DNA from: Peptoniphilus_A harei_B
GTDB taxonomy: Bacteria > Bacillota > Clostridia > Tissierellales > Peptoniphilaceae
Length of the DNA: 64,000 nucleotides
Assembly: GCA_032560695.1 (NCBI GenBank)
Contig: JAWGHR010000005.1
Span: 48,691-112,690 of the forward strand
Reading direction: 5' to 3'
The notes beneath the pieces are model-generated. The model worked only from the letters and a program-made list of their open reading frames with translations. It did not search any database and was not told the origin of the DNA. Made by a program: the position numbers and the translations under genes. Below, piece after piece: positions 24,856 through 33,158 of this stretch. Position 1 is the first letter of the stretch. Each line of letters begins with the position of its first letter.

Positions 24856-25251
24856 ATGATGACAGACCCAATTGCAGATATGCTATCAAGAATTAGAAAT
24901 GCAAATAATGCAAGACACAAATCTGTTGATGTTCCTTGTTCAAACATCAAAAAAGAAATCGCTAAGATTCTTCTTGATGAAGGTTATATTAAAGGATATG
25001 ACGTTGTTGAAGACGACAAACAAGGAATGATTAAAATAGATCTTAAATATTCTCAGGACGGTGAAAGAGTTATCTCTGGATTAAAGAGAATATCAAAACC
25101 GGGACTTAGAGTTTATGTTAAGTGCGACGATGTTCCTAAAGTTCTTGGAGGACTAGGAATTGCAATTATCTCTACATCTAAGGGAATAATTACAGATAAA
25201 ATGGCAAGACAAGAAAAAGTTGGCGGAGAGGTAATCTGCTACGTTTGGTAA
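24856..25251 (+). CDS. rpsH: Ribosomal protein S8
   Basis: 131 residues. TDPIADMLSRIRNANNA at the start and STSKGIITDKMARQEKVGGEVICYVW at the end mark S8, a central 16S-binding protein. In E. coli it represses the spc operon; no such site was identified here. AAAGGAGG site precedes the double ATG; the first is used. Confidence 0.98.
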   Translation: MMTDPIADMLSRIRNANNARHKSVDVPCSNIKKEIAKILLDEGYIKGYDVVEDDKQGMIKIDLKYSQDGERVISGLKRISKPGLRVYVKCDDVPKVLGGLGIAIISTSKGIITDKMARQEKVGGEVICYVW

Positions 25252-25265
25252 TTTGGAGGTGAAAA

Positions 25266-25802
25266 ATGTCAAGAATTGGCAAAAAACCTATTGAAATCCC
25301 AAAGGGCGTTGAAGTAAAAGTTGACGGCCAAACAGTTACTGTTAAGGGACCAAAGGGTGAACTAACACAATCTTTCGATAAAGATTTAAAAATAGAATTA
25401 AATGACGGAGTTCTCACTGTAGAAAGACCAAATGATATTAAAAGAATTAAGGCACTTCACGGTTTAACTAGAACTCTAATTGACAATATGATAATTGGCG
25501 TTACAGAAGGTTATACAAAATCTCTAGAAATAGTGGGAACAGGATATAGAGCTGCTAAGAAGGGAAAAGTTCTTTCTCTTAACTTAGGTTTCTCTCACCC
25601 TCTTGATTTAGAAGATCCAGAAGGTATTGAAGTAGAAGTTCCATCTCCTAACTCAATTATTATTAGAGGTAACGATAAACAACAAGTTGGCGCTTATGCT
25701 GCTTACATTAGACGCTTCAGAGAACCTGAACCATATAAAGGTAAGGGTATTAGATATACTGATGAACATGTAAGACGTAAAGTTGGTAAGACAGGTAAGT
25801 AA
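25266..25802 (+). CDS. rplF: Ribosomal protein L6
   Basis: 178 residues. SRIGKKPIEIPKGV start, VTVKGPKGELT, and the C-terminal EPYKGKGIRYTDE and VRRKVGKTGK tail are diagnostic. It lies near the factor-binding site of the 50S subunit. TTGGAGG site, 14 bp after rpsH. Confidence 0.99.
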   Translation: MSRIGKKPIEIPKGVEVKVDGQTVTVKGPKGELTQSFDKDLKIELNDGVLTVERPNDIKRIKALHGLTRTLIDNMIIGVTEGYTKSLEIVGTGYRAAKKGKVLSLNLGFSHPLDLEDPEGIEVEVPSPNSIIIRGNDKQQVGAYAAYIRRFREPEPYKGKGIRYTDEHVRRKVGKTGK

Positions 25803-25817
25803 GAAAGGAGAATTTAA

Positions 25818-26180
25818 GTGTTAAATAAAATTAATAGAAACGAAAACAGAATTAAAAGACACAAAAGAATTAGAAATCACATCTCCGGTACTTCTATGAA
25901 GCCTAGACTTTCAGTTTACAGATCATCTAAACATATTTATGCTCAATTAATTGATGATGAAGCTGGCAATACTTTATTAAGTGCATCTACACTTGACAAG
26001 GGATTGAACCTAGAAAACACTGGAAATATTGAAGCAGCTAAATCTGTTGGAGAATCTATTGCTAAAAAGGCATTGGATAAAGGAATTGAAGAAGTTGTCT
26101 TTGATAGAGGTGGATATGTATTCCACGGTAAAATCAAAGCACTTGCTGATGCAGCTAGAGAAGCTGGTCTAAAATTCTAA
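25818..26180 (+). CDS. rplR: Ribosomal protein L18
   Basis: 120 residues. It begins with GTG at 25818 behind AAAGGAG. RHKRIRNHISGT, RLSVYRSSKHIYAQLIDD and the C-terminal FDRGGYVFHGKIKALADAAREAGL are L18 landmarks. It binds 5S rRNA with L5. Standard position between L6 and S5. Confidence 0.98.
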   Translation: MLNKINRNENRIKRHKRIRNHISGTSMKPRLSVYRSSKHIYAQLIDDEAGNTLLSASTLDKGLNLENTGNIEAAKSVGESIAKKALDKGIEEVVFDRGGYVFHGKIKALADAAREAGLKF

Positions 26181-26193
26181 GAAGGAGGAAGTA

Positions 26194-26700
26194 ATGGAGC
26201 GTTCATTAATAAATGCGGCAGAACTTGATCTTGAAGAAAGAGTTGTATCTATAAACAGAGTTGCCAAAGTAGTTAAGGGTGGTAGAAACTTTAGATTCTC
26301 AGCTCTTGTAGTAGTTGGTGACAAAAACGGACACGTTGGTGTAGGTACTGGTAAGGCTCTTGAAGTTCCTGAAGCTATAAGAAAAGCAACTCAAGATGCT
26401 AGAAAGAATATTGTAAGAATTAACTTACTAAACACTTCTATTCCTCATCAAGTAACTGGAATTTATGGTGCAGGTAGAGTTTTCTTAAAGCCAGCAAGAG
26501 AAGGTACAGGAGTTATTGCCGGTGGTGCAGTGCGTGCTGTATGCGAACTTGCAGGTATTACTGATATTCGTACAAAAAATATTGGTACAAACAACCCAAG
26601 AAATGTAGTTAATGCAACTATGGAAGGTTTAAAGTCTCTTAAGACTGCAGAATCTGTTGCAAGACTTAGAAATAAATCTGTTGAAGAAATTTTAGGATAG
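26194..26700 (+). CDS. rpsE: Ribosomal protein S5
   Basis: 168 residues. The double-stranded RNA-binding part ERVVSINRVAKVVKGGRNFRF and the later GSG-like loop GVIAGGAVRAVCELAGI and GTNNPRNVVNAT are typical. It takes part in decoding accuracy and mRNA entry. AGGAGG site directly before ATG. Confidence 0.99.
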   Translation: MERSLINAAELDLEERVVSINRVAKVVKGGRNFRFSALVVVGDKNGHVGVGTGKALEVPEAIRKATQDARKNIVRINLLNTSIPHQVTGIYGAGRVFLKPAREGTGVIAGGAVRAVCELAGITDIRTKNIGTNNPRNVVNATMEGLKSLKTAESVARLRNKSVEEILG

Positions 26701-26710
26701 GAGGAAAATC

Positions 26711-26887
26711 ATGAGTACAATTAAAATTAAACTTGTTAAAAGTCCTATCGGTAAAGTACCTAAACACAGAAAAACAATCGAAGCTCTTGGTTTCAAAAAG
26801 GTAAACCAAGTTATCGAAAAAAATGATACTCCTCAAATTAGAGGAATGTTAAAACAAGTCGATTATATGGTCGAAGTAGTAGAATAA
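26711..26887 (+). CDS. rpmD: Ribosomal protein L30
   Basis: 58 residues, read by hand because it is short. It begins MSTIKIKLVKSPIGKVPKH, followed by IEALGFKKVNQVIEKND and the IRGMLKQVDYMV end, all typical of bacterial L30. It lies in the expected place between S5 and L15 with a TAGGAGG site, and its stop touches the ribosome-binding site of rplO. Confidence 0.97.
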   Translation: MSTIKIKLVKSPIGKVPKHRKTIEALGFKKVNQVIEKNDTPQIRGMLKQVDYMVEVVE

Positions 26888-26900
26888 GGAGGTGTACCTA

Positions 26901-27350
26901 ATGAAGTTACATGACTTAAGACCTAACGAAGGTGGCGGAGTTAAAGCTAGAAAAAGAGTAGGTCGTGGAATTGGTTCCGGTACTGGTAAGACTTCCGGTA
27001 AAGGTCACAAAGGACAAAATGCTAGAAGTGGCGGCGGAGTAAGACCTGGATTTGAAGGTGGTCAAATGCCATTATTCAGACGTCTTCCTAAGAGAGGATT
27101 TACTAATATATTTAAGAAAGAATACGCTGTATTAAACGTATCTGATCTTAATGTATTTGAAGAAGGAACTGAAATCACTCCTGAATTCTTAATCGAAAAC
27201 AAATTTATCAAGGCTGGTAAGGCTAAAGACGGAATTAGAATCTTGGGAGATGGTGAATTAAATGTTAAATTAACTGTTAAAGCTCAGCATTTCTCAAAAT
27301 CTGCTATAGAAAAAATTGAGGCTTGCGGAGGAAAGGCCGAGGTGATTTAA
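26901..27350 (+). CDS. rplO: Ribosomal protein L15
   Basis: 149 residues. MKLHDLRPNEGGGVKARKR, then the Gly-rich GRGIGSGTGKTSGKGHKGQN and the PLFRRLPKRGF motif, are diagnostic. ATG at 26901 is chosen because AAGGAGG (26887-26893) lies just upstream; a GTG within that site at 26892 is not plausible. It is a late-assembly 50S protein. Its stop overlaps secY by one base. Confidence 0.98.
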   Translation: MKLHDLRPNEGGGVKARKRVGRGIGSGTGKTSGKGHKGQNARSGGGVRPGFEGGQMPLFRRLPKRGFTNIFKKEYAVLNVSDLNVFEEGTEITPEFLIENKFIKAGKAKDGIRILGDGELNVKLTVKAQHFSKSAIEKIEACGGKAEVI

Positions 27351-28630
27351 TGCTGTCCACTTTTAGAAATGCGTGGAAGATTGAATCTCTCCGTAAGAAG
27401 ATGCTTTTCACTCTTTTCATGCTTCTATTATATAGACTTGGATCACACATCGCCGTTCCTTATATGAACTCACAAGTGATTTCACAACTTATGAGTGGAG
27501 CAGGCGGATCAATTTTCTCCTTCCTAGATTTAATGGCAGGAGGAAACTTTAGAAGATTTACTATATTTGCTGCTAACATTTATCCATATGTTACAGCATC
27601 AATCATACTTCAACTTTTGACAATTGCTATTCCTTCATTGGAATCTCTTGCAAAAGAAGGAGAAACTGGTAGAAAGGCTATTGCAAAATACACTAGATAC
27701 CTTTCTATTGTTATCGCTCTTATTCAAGCAATTGGTTATACTTTTGGTCTATTTAGACAAGCAGTTAACGCAACAAGTGCTATTGAATATGTAACTATTA
27801 TCCTATCAATTGTTGCAGGTACAGCGATATTAATTTGGATAGGAGAACAAATAACTGAACACGGAATTGGAAATGGTATTTCAATCTTAATTTTTGCAGG
27901 TATCGTTTCAAGATTCCCACTTGATATAGCTCAATCTGTTGCTCTTGTAAAGGCAGGAAAGGCTAGTCCAATCTTCTTAGTCTTATTCTTAATTATTGCT
28001 ATTGCAATTGTAGCTTTCGTAGTAACACTAACTGAAGGTGAAAGAAGAATTCCTGTACAATATGCAAAGAGAGTAGTTGGTAGAAAGATGTACGGCGGAC
28101 AATCAACTCATATTCCTATTAAGGTTTTAATGACTGGTGTTATGCCAATTATCTTCGCTAACTCACTACTTGCTATTCCAGCAACTATTGCTATGTTTAC
28201 AAGTGAATCAACTAGAAATTGGATTCAAAAATGGTTAACTCCAGCTGGAGGACCAGGAGCTGTGCTTTATATAATATTCACTGTAATTCTTATTGTATTC
28301 TTCACATTCTTCTACACTACAATCCAATTCAACACTGTTGAATACTCTAAAAACCTTCAAGCTAATGGTGGTTTTATTAGTGGTATTAGAGCAGGAAAAC
28401 CTACAAGTGATTATTTAGGTAGAACTTTAAATAGATTGGTTATGCCGGGAGCAATTGCACTTTCTATACTTGCAGTTCTTCCAACTATCCTAACACTTAT
28501 TTCAGGACTACAATTTAACTATGGTGGTACATCAATTATCATCGTTGTTGGTGTTGTACTTGAAATCCACAGGGTGTTAGAACAACAATTAATCATGAGA
28601 AATTATCGTGGATTCTTAAAGAATAAGTAG
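27350..28630 (+). CDS. secY: Protein translocase subunit SecY
   Basis: 426 residues with ten membrane segments. Landmarks: LLYRLGSHIAVPYMN, NIYPYVTASIILQLL, the EGERRIPVQYAKR cytoplasmic loop, and YYTTIQFN-type helix 8 region (FYTTIQFNTVEYS). It forms the protein-conducting channel with SecE and SecG. ATG at 27350 shares a base with the rplO stop (TAATG), with a GAGGTG site upstream. An upstream GTG/TTG-type start is unlikely. Confidence 0.98.
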   Translation: MLSTFRNAWKIESLRKKMLFTLFMLLLYRLGSHIAVPYMNSQVISQLMSGAGGSIFSFLDLMAGGNFRRFTIFAANIYPYVTASIILQLLTIAIPSLESLAKEGETGRKAIAKYTRYLSIVIALIQAIGYTFGLFRQAVNATSAIEYVTIILSIVAGTAILIWIGEQITEHGIGNGISILIFAGIVSRFPLDIAQSVALVKAGKASPIFLVLFLIIAIAIVAFVVTLTEGERRIPVQYAKRVVGRKMYGGQSTHIPIKVLMTGVMPIIFANSLLAIPATIAMFTSESTRNWIQKWLTPAGGPGAVLYIIFTVILIVFFTFFYTTIQFNTVEYSKNLQANGGFISGIRAGKPTSDYLGRTLNRLVMPGAIALSILAVLPTILTLISGLQFNYGGTSIIIVVGVVLEIHRVLEQQLIMRNYRGFLKNK

Positions 28631-28639
28631 GAGGTAATT

Positions 28640-29281
28640 ATGAAATTAGTTATATTGGGACCTCCAGGGGCCGGAAAAGGCACACAAGCTGAATATATTG
28701 TTGAAAAATACAATATCCCACACATTTCAACTGGAGATATCTTTAGAGAAAATATTAAGAACAACACTGAACTTGGAAAAAAAGCTAAGTCTTATATGGA
28801 CAAGGGTCTTTTAGTTCCTGATGATCTTGTTATTGCACTTGTTGAAGATAGACTTAACAAGGACGATGCTAAAGAAGGATTTCTACTAGACGGTTTCCCA
28901 AGAACTGTAGCTCAAGCTGTTAGTCTTGACTCGATCTTAGACAAGAATGACGACAAGTTAACTAAGGTTATTAACATTTCAGTTGATCCTGAGATCTTAA
29001 TTGAAAGAGCTGTTGGAAGACGTGTTTGTAAAACTTGTGGTATGACTTATCACGTTAAATTCAATCCTCCAAAGGAAGAAGGAGTTTGTGATAAGGACGG
29101 CACTAAGCTTATTCAAAGAGATGACGATACTGAAGAAACTGTAAAGACTAGAATTTCTGTTTACTTTGATCAAACAGCACCTCTTATTGACTACTATAGA
29201 GCACAAAATCTATTAATAGACATTGACGGTGCTAAGGATATTGACAAGGTATTTGACGATATAGTTATTGGTCTCGAATAG
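28640..29281 (+). CDS. adk: Adenylate kinase with zinc-type lid
   Basis: 213 residues. P-loop GPPGAGKGTQ, the AMP-binding HISTGDIFR, and the lid with CKTCG and VCDKDG, a Cys3-Asp zinc arrangement common in Gram-positive bacteria. It catalyses ATP + AMP to 2 ADP in the cytoplasm. It lies 9 bp after secY. In most relatives map follows, but here the next gene begins 3 bp after the adk stop and is a KOW protein. Confidence 0.98.
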   Translation: MKLVILGPPGAGKGTQAEYIVEKYNIPHISTGDIFRENIKNNTELGKKAKSYMDKGLLVPDDLVIALVEDRLNKDDAKEGFLLDGFPRTVAQAVSLDSILDKNDDKLTKVINISVDPEILIERAVGRRVCKTCGMTYHVKFNPPKEEGVCDKDGTKLIQRDDDTEETVKTRISVYFDQTAPLIDYYRAQNLLIDIDGAKDIDKVFDDIVIGLE

Positions 29282-29284
29282 TTC

Positions 29285-29539
29285 ATGGATAAAACATTTA
29301 GTCTTTTGAAGGGACAAGTGGTAAGATCCAAAAAGGGTAGAGATGAGGGCAAGGTTTATATCATAATGGAAATTATCGATGATGACCTTCTCTTGCTCGT
29401 TGATGGAAAACTAAGAAAGCTAGATCGACCAAAGAAAAAAAAGGTAAAACATCTTTATATATATAAGGATGTCATAGATACTGAGGTAAGTGACTTTAGT
29501 GACATCTATATTAGAAAGAAACTATTACCTTATAGCTAA
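29285..29539 (+). CDS. KOW-domain RNA-binding protein (L14e/YbzG-like)
   Basis: 84 residues. The N-terminal KOW-like stretch GQVVRSKKGRDEGKVYIIM and the later DGKLRKLDRPKKKKVKHL match the small KOW proteins found between map and infA in Firmicutes. It probably binds ribosomal RNA; the role is not established. It starts 3 bp after adk without a clear ribosome-binding site, so it likely depends on translational coupling. Confidence 0.85.
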   Translation: MDKTFSLLKGQVVRSKKGRDEGKVYIIMEIIDDDLLLLVDGKLRKLDRPKKKKVKHLYIYKDVIDTEVSDFSDIYIRKKLLPYS

Positions 29540-29557
29540 AGGAGGATCCTTAATAAT

Positions 29558-29776
29558 ATGGCTAAAGAAGATGTAATTGAAGTAGAAGGCGTTGTTGTTG
29601 ACGCTCTTCCAAATACTCATTTCAAGGTTGAACTTGAAAATGGACATATCATACTTGCTCATATTTCAGGTAAATTGAGAATGAATTATATTAGAATTCT
29701 TCCTGGTGATAAGGTGACAGTTGAGCTTTCACCTTATGATCTTACACGAGGTAGAATAACTTGGAGAAAGAAATAA
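29558..29776 (+). CDS. infA: Translation initiation factor IF-1
   Basis: 72 residues, exact family length. S1-type OB fold with AKEDVIEVEGVVVDALPN, GHIILAHISGKLRMNYIRI and SPYDLTRGRITWRKK. It occupies the 30S A site during initiation. AAAGGAGG site, in its standard place ahead of rpmJ. Confidence 0.99.
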   Translation: MAKEDVIEVEGVVVDALPNTHFKVELENGHIILAHISGKLRMNYIRILPGDKVTVELSPYDLTRGRITWRKK

Positions 29777-29798
29777 TCCAGAGTCAGGAGGCATTTAA

Positions 29799-29912
29799 AT
29801 GAAAGTAAGACCATCTGTAAAAAAGATGTGCGAAAAGTGCAAAATAATTAAAAGAAACGGAAAAGTAATGGTAATCTGTGAAAATCCGAAACATAAACAA
29901 AGACAGGGATAA
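29799..29912 (+). CDS. rpmJ: Ribosomal protein L36
   Basis: 37 residues, read by hand. MKVRPSVKKMCEKCKIIKR, then MVICENPKHKQRQG. The zinc ligands Cys, Cys, Cys and His are all present, so this is the zinc-binding form. Preceded by CAGGAGG and followed 11 bp later by rpsM, as in other Firmicutes. Confidence 0.98.
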   Translation: MKVRPSVKKMCEKCKIIKRNGKVMVICENPKHKQRQG

Positions 29913-29923
29913 GGGAGGTAATT

Positions 29924-30286
29924 ATGGCTAGAATTTCCGGTGTTGATTTACCTAGAGAAAAAAGAGTTGAAATTGGACTCACTTACATCTATGGTATTGG
30001 AAAACCCAGATCTCAAGAAATATTAACTGCAGCTGGCGTAGACTTTGACACTCGTGTTAAAGACCTTACAGAAGCAGAACTTGCTAAAATTAGAGAAGAA
30101 ATAGATAAGTACCACGTAGAAGGTGATTTACGTCGTGATGTTGCTATGAACATCAAGAGACTTCGTGAAATCAACTGCTACCGTGGAAGAAGGCATAAAA
30201 TGGGTCTTCCTGTAAGAGGACAAAAGACTAAGACAAATGCTAGGACAAGAAAAGGTCCTAAGAAACTTGTTTCTAAGGGTAAGTAA
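29924..30286 (+). CDS. rpsM: Ribosomal protein S13
   Basis: 120 residues. ARISGVDLPREKRVEIGLTY, the helix-hairpin region and the C-terminal GLPVRGQKTKTNARTRKGP extension that reaches tRNA are intact. 30S head protein bridging to L5. GGGAGG site. Confidence 0.99.
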   Translation: MARISGVDLPREKRVEIGLTYIYGIGKPRSQEILTAAGVDFDTRVKDLTEAELAKIREEIDKYHVEGDLRRDVAMNIKRLREINCYRGRRHKMGLPVRGQKTKTNARTRKGPKKLVSKGK

Positions 30287-30298
30287 GGGGGGACTTAA

Positions 30299-30694
30299 AT
30301 GGCAAAAAAACAAAAAGCTACACGTGCTAGAAGACGTGTACGTAAAAATATTGAAAAAGGTGAAGCACATATAGCTTCAACATTTAACAACACTATGGTT
30401 ACTCTTACTGATATTAACGGTAATGTTATATCTTGGGCTAGTGCTGGACAACTTGGATTTAGAGGTTCAAGAAAGTCTACTCCTTTTGCAGCACAAGAGG
30501 CAGCACAAGAAGCAGCTGAAAAAGCTAAAGAACACGGACTAAAGAGCGTTGACGTATATGTTAAGGGTCCAGGCTCAGGAAGAGAAGCTGCTATTAGATC
30601 TCTTCAAGCATCAGGTCTTGAAGTAACAATGATTAAAGATGTTACTCCAATTCCTCACAATGGATGTAGACCACCAAAACGTAGAAGAGTCTAA
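30299..30694 (+). CDS. rpsK: Ribosomal protein S11
   Basis: 131 residues. GEAHIASTFNNTMVTLTDI, SWASAGQLGFRGSRKSTPFAAQ and the end DVTPIPHNGCRPPKRRRV are diagnostic. Platform protein of the 30S subunit. In most relatives rpsD (S4) follows; here rpoA follows directly, 26 bp later. Confidence 0.99.
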   Translation: MAKKQKATRARRRVRKNIEKGEAHIASTFNNTMVTLTDINGNVISWASAGQLGFRGSRKSTPFAAQEAAQEAAEKAKEHGLKSVDVYVKGPGSGREAAIRSLQASGLEVTMIKDVTPIPHNGCRPPKRRRV

Positions 30695-30720
30695 ACTATT
30701 TACCGAGAAGGAGGGTACCC

Positions 30721-31668
30721 ATGATTGAAATTGAAAAACCTAGGATTAGTATTGAAGAATTAGATGAATCAGGTTTATATGGCAAGTTTGTCGTTGAACC
30801 TCTAGAAGCTGGATTTGGTATCACTATTGGAAATTCCTTAAGAAGAGTGTTACTTTCCTCTCTACCAGGCGCAGCTGTATCTTTTATCAATATACGTGGC
30901 GTTGAACATGAATTTGATACAATTCCAGGGGTATTGGAAGATGTACCTGAAATAGTTTTAAATATTAAATCTATAGTTTTAAAGATGACTGAAGATGAGC
31001 CTGTAAAACTAGTAATAGAAAAAAAGGGCAAGGGTGAAATAAAAGCCTCTGACATTGAACTTGTTCCACATGTAAGTATTATTAATCCAGATCAACATAT
31101 AGCAACCCTAAATGATGATGCTGATTTCTATCTTGAAATGATGGTGGAAAAGGGAAGAGGCTATGAAGCTTCTGAACTTAAAAAAGATGAAATATCTGAA
31201 ATAGGAATTATACCTATGGATTCTAACTTCACTCCTGTGGAAAAAGTAAACTGGAAAGTTGAAAACACAAGAGTTGGACAAAGAACAGACTACGATAGAT
31301 TAATCCTTGAAGTTACAACAGACGGTTCTATGAAGGCTGACGAAGCAACATCTCTTGCAGCAAAAATCTTGACAGAACATCTTGAACTCTTCATTGGCCT
31401 AAAAGAACATGTCAGTGAAATCAATTTGATGGTTGAAAAAGAAGAGGATCAAAAGGAAAAAGTTCTCGAAATGACAGTTGAAGAATTAGATTTATCTGTA
31501 AGATCATTTAACTGCCTAAAGAGAGCAGGCATAAATAGTGTTGAGGAACTAACTAATAAAACTGAAAGTGAAATGATGAAGGTTAGAAATCTTGGTAGAA
31601 AATCTCTACAAGAAGTAACTGAAAAACTTGATGAGTTAGGCTTAAGCCTCAAACCTGAAGAAGAATAA
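30721..31668 (+). CDS. rpoA: RNA polymerase alpha subunit
   Basis: 315 residues, standard. The N-terminal dimerisation domain has GFGITIGNSLRRVLLSSLPGAAV and the C-terminal domain has LDLSVRSFNCLKRAGINSVEEL, the helix-hairpin-helix that binds UP elements and activators. AAGGAGG site. It scaffolds polymerase assembly. Second-last gene of the superoperon. Confidence 0.99.
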   Translation: MIEIEKPRISIEELDESGLYGKFVVEPLEAGFGITIGNSLRRVLLSSLPGAAVSFINIRGVEHEFDTIPGVLEDVPEIVLNIKSIVLKMTEDEPVKLVIEKKGKGEIKASDIELVPHVSIINPDQHIATLNDDADFYLEMMVEKGRGYEASELKKDEISEIGIIPMDSNFTPVEKVNWKVENTRVGQRTDYDRLILEVTTDGSMKADEATSLAAKILTEHLELFIGLKEHVSEINLMVEKEEDQKEKVLEMTVEELDLSVRSFNCLKRAGINSVEELTNKTESEMMKVRNLGRKSLQEVTEKLDELGLSLKPEEE

Positions 31669-31678
31669 GGAGGATATT

Positions 31679-32020
31679 ATGGCAAAAAATAGAAAACTTG
31701 GCCGTAATTCAAGTCATAGACGTGCAATGCTAAGAAACCTTGTTACTTCTCTCTTAGCTGAAGGTAGAATTCAAACTACTCACACAAGAGCAAAAGAAGT
31801 TCAAAAAATTGCTGATCGTATGATTACACTTGGAAAAAGAGGCGATCTTCACGCAAGAAGACAAGCTTTGGCATATATTTATTCAGAAGATGTTGTAACA
31901 AAACTATTTACTGAGTATGCAGAAAAATATGCTGACAGAAACGGTGGATACACTAGAGTTTTAAAGATGGGTCCAAGACGTGGAGACGGCGCAGAAATTT
32001 CAATTATAGAATTAGTATAA
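31679..32020 (+). CDS. rplQ: Ribosomal protein L17
   Basis: 113 residues. KLGRNSSHRRAMLRNLVTSLL start and VLKMGPRRGDGAEISIIELV end. Located near the tunnel exit of the 50S subunit. Last gene of the superoperon; its stop is followed immediately by an intrinsic terminator. Confidence 0.99.
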   Translation: MAKNRKLGRNSSHRRAMLRNLVTSLLAEGRIQTTHTRAKEVQKIADRMITLGKRGDLHARRQALAYIYSEDVVTKLFTEYAEKYADRNGGYTRVLKMGPRRGDGAEISIIELV

Positions 32021-32049
32021 GGAAATCCAATGGGGTTTCCTTTTTTTTA
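32021..32049 (+). terminator. Terminator of the ribosomal superoperon
   Basis: Stem GGAAATCC/GGGTTTCC (one wobble pair) with an AATG loop directly after the rplQ stop, followed by eight T residues. Confidence 0.9.
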
Positions 32050-32067
32050 TAATATTTTGGAGGTAAT

Positions 32068-32604
32068 ATGCTATATAAAAAATTATACAAATCCCTGATA
32101 GGAGATATACTAATAGTATTTGATGAAGAAGCCTTGCTTGGACTCTACCTAGAGCGTCAAAAAGAATTTGAAGAGAAACTAAGAGATATTGATATAGTTG
32201 AGGTTAATGAAGAGATTTTATCTTATTCTAGGGAAGAGGATTATAAAATTTTAAAAACTACAGAAAATTGGTTAGATAAATATTTTTCAGGAGAAGATCC
32301 AGGCTTTATTCCTCCAATAAAAGTAAGTGGAAGTGAATTTAGAAAAGACGTCTGGAATATATTACTTAAAATACCCTATGGAGAGACAAGGACCTATAAG
32401 GAAGTTGGAGAAGCCTTACTTGCAAGTGGGAAGTATGAAAGAGTATCCAACCAGGCTGTTGGAGGCGCAGTAGGTCACAATCCAATGTCCTTAATAATAC
32501 CTTGCCACAGGGTAGTAGGAAGCGATGGGGGTTTAAGAGGTTATGCTGGGGGAGTAGATGTAAAGATGAGGCTCTTGGAACTTGAAGGGGGAAGAAAAAA
32601 GTAA
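32068..32604 (+). CDS. ogt: Methylated-DNA--protein-cysteine methyltransferase
   Basis: 178 residues. The acceptor cysteine lies in IIPCHRVVGSDGGLRGYAGG near the C-terminus, and the Arg-finger helix region YGETRTYKEVGEAL is present. It removes methyl groups from O6-methylguanine in a suicidal reaction. The N-terminal part is short and variable, as in Ogt-type proteins, with no Ada regulatory domain. TTGGAGG site. It lies just beyond the ribosomal terminator and probably has its own promoter there. Confidence 0.93.
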   Translation: MLYKKLYKSLIGDILIVFDEEALLGLYLERQKEFEEKLRDIDIVEVNEEILSYSREEDYKILKTTENWLDKYFSGEDPGFIPPIKVSGSEFRKDVWNILLKIPYGETRTYKEVGEALLASGKYERVSNQAVGGAVGHNPMSLIIPCHRVVGSDGGLRGYAGGVDVKMRLLELEGGRKK

Positions 32605-32934
32605 AAAAAAAGGATTTTTTAGAAATTTTTATAAGATTTTATCTTTAAAGAGTTTATGTAAAGCAGAGCTTTACGAATCAATCTTGGAGGGGCTTATACC
32701 CATTCGGGCACGCAGGGGACTTCGTGAAGTAGATGGCTAAGGACTTTTGTCTTTAAGAATCTAATAAAAGATTTTATCTTTATAATATTTTTCTAAAAGC
32801 CTAAGGCTTTAAATTTCTATAAGGAGGGGGAGCCATACCCATTCGGGCACGCAGGGGGCGGCGAGGCCCCTGACCCCCTCCTTAAACCTCCCCCCAAACC
32901 CCATCGCCCTGGCAGGGGCCCGACCCATTAATAC

Positions 32935-33014
32935 GCAAAAAGCTCTCCGACTAAAAATTTCAAACTCGCTTCGCTCAAACAGTGAAATTTTTTTAACGTC
33001 TCCGAACTTTTTGC
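32935..33014 (+). repeat. Hairpin with conserved CTCGCTTCGCTCAAAC loop, copy 1
   Basis: Outer arms GCAAAAAG/CTTTTTGC, inner stem AAAAATTTCA/TGAAATTTTT (32953-32962 with 32983-32992). The 20-nt loop is AACTCGCTTCGCTCAAACAG. The same loop, one base different, tops an unrelated stem at 36047-36086. Confidence 0.8.
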
Positions 33015-33125
33015 TTACTGTTTTAATAGCTTGCTATTTATTGGCAAAAGTTATAAGCTCATCACATTTCAACAAGCTGGGGCACTCCCGTAAGCTCATA
33101 ACTAAATAGAAAGTTGTAAAAAGAT

Positions 33126-33158
33126 AAAGCTTAATCAAATTTGATTAAGCTTTTTTTG
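33126..33158. terminator. Perfect 28-bp palindrome with T tract
   Basis: AAAGCTTAATCAAA (33126-33139) is followed directly by its exact complement TTTGATTAAGCTTT (33140-33153) and a further T run. Terminator-like in shape, but no gene ends nearby, so its role is unclear. Confidence 0.6.

Noticed and set aside
32048..32053. TATAAT directly before ogt
   Set aside because: It overlaps the T tract of the ribosomal terminator, and a start from it would cut into the ribosome-binding site; kept only as a possibility.
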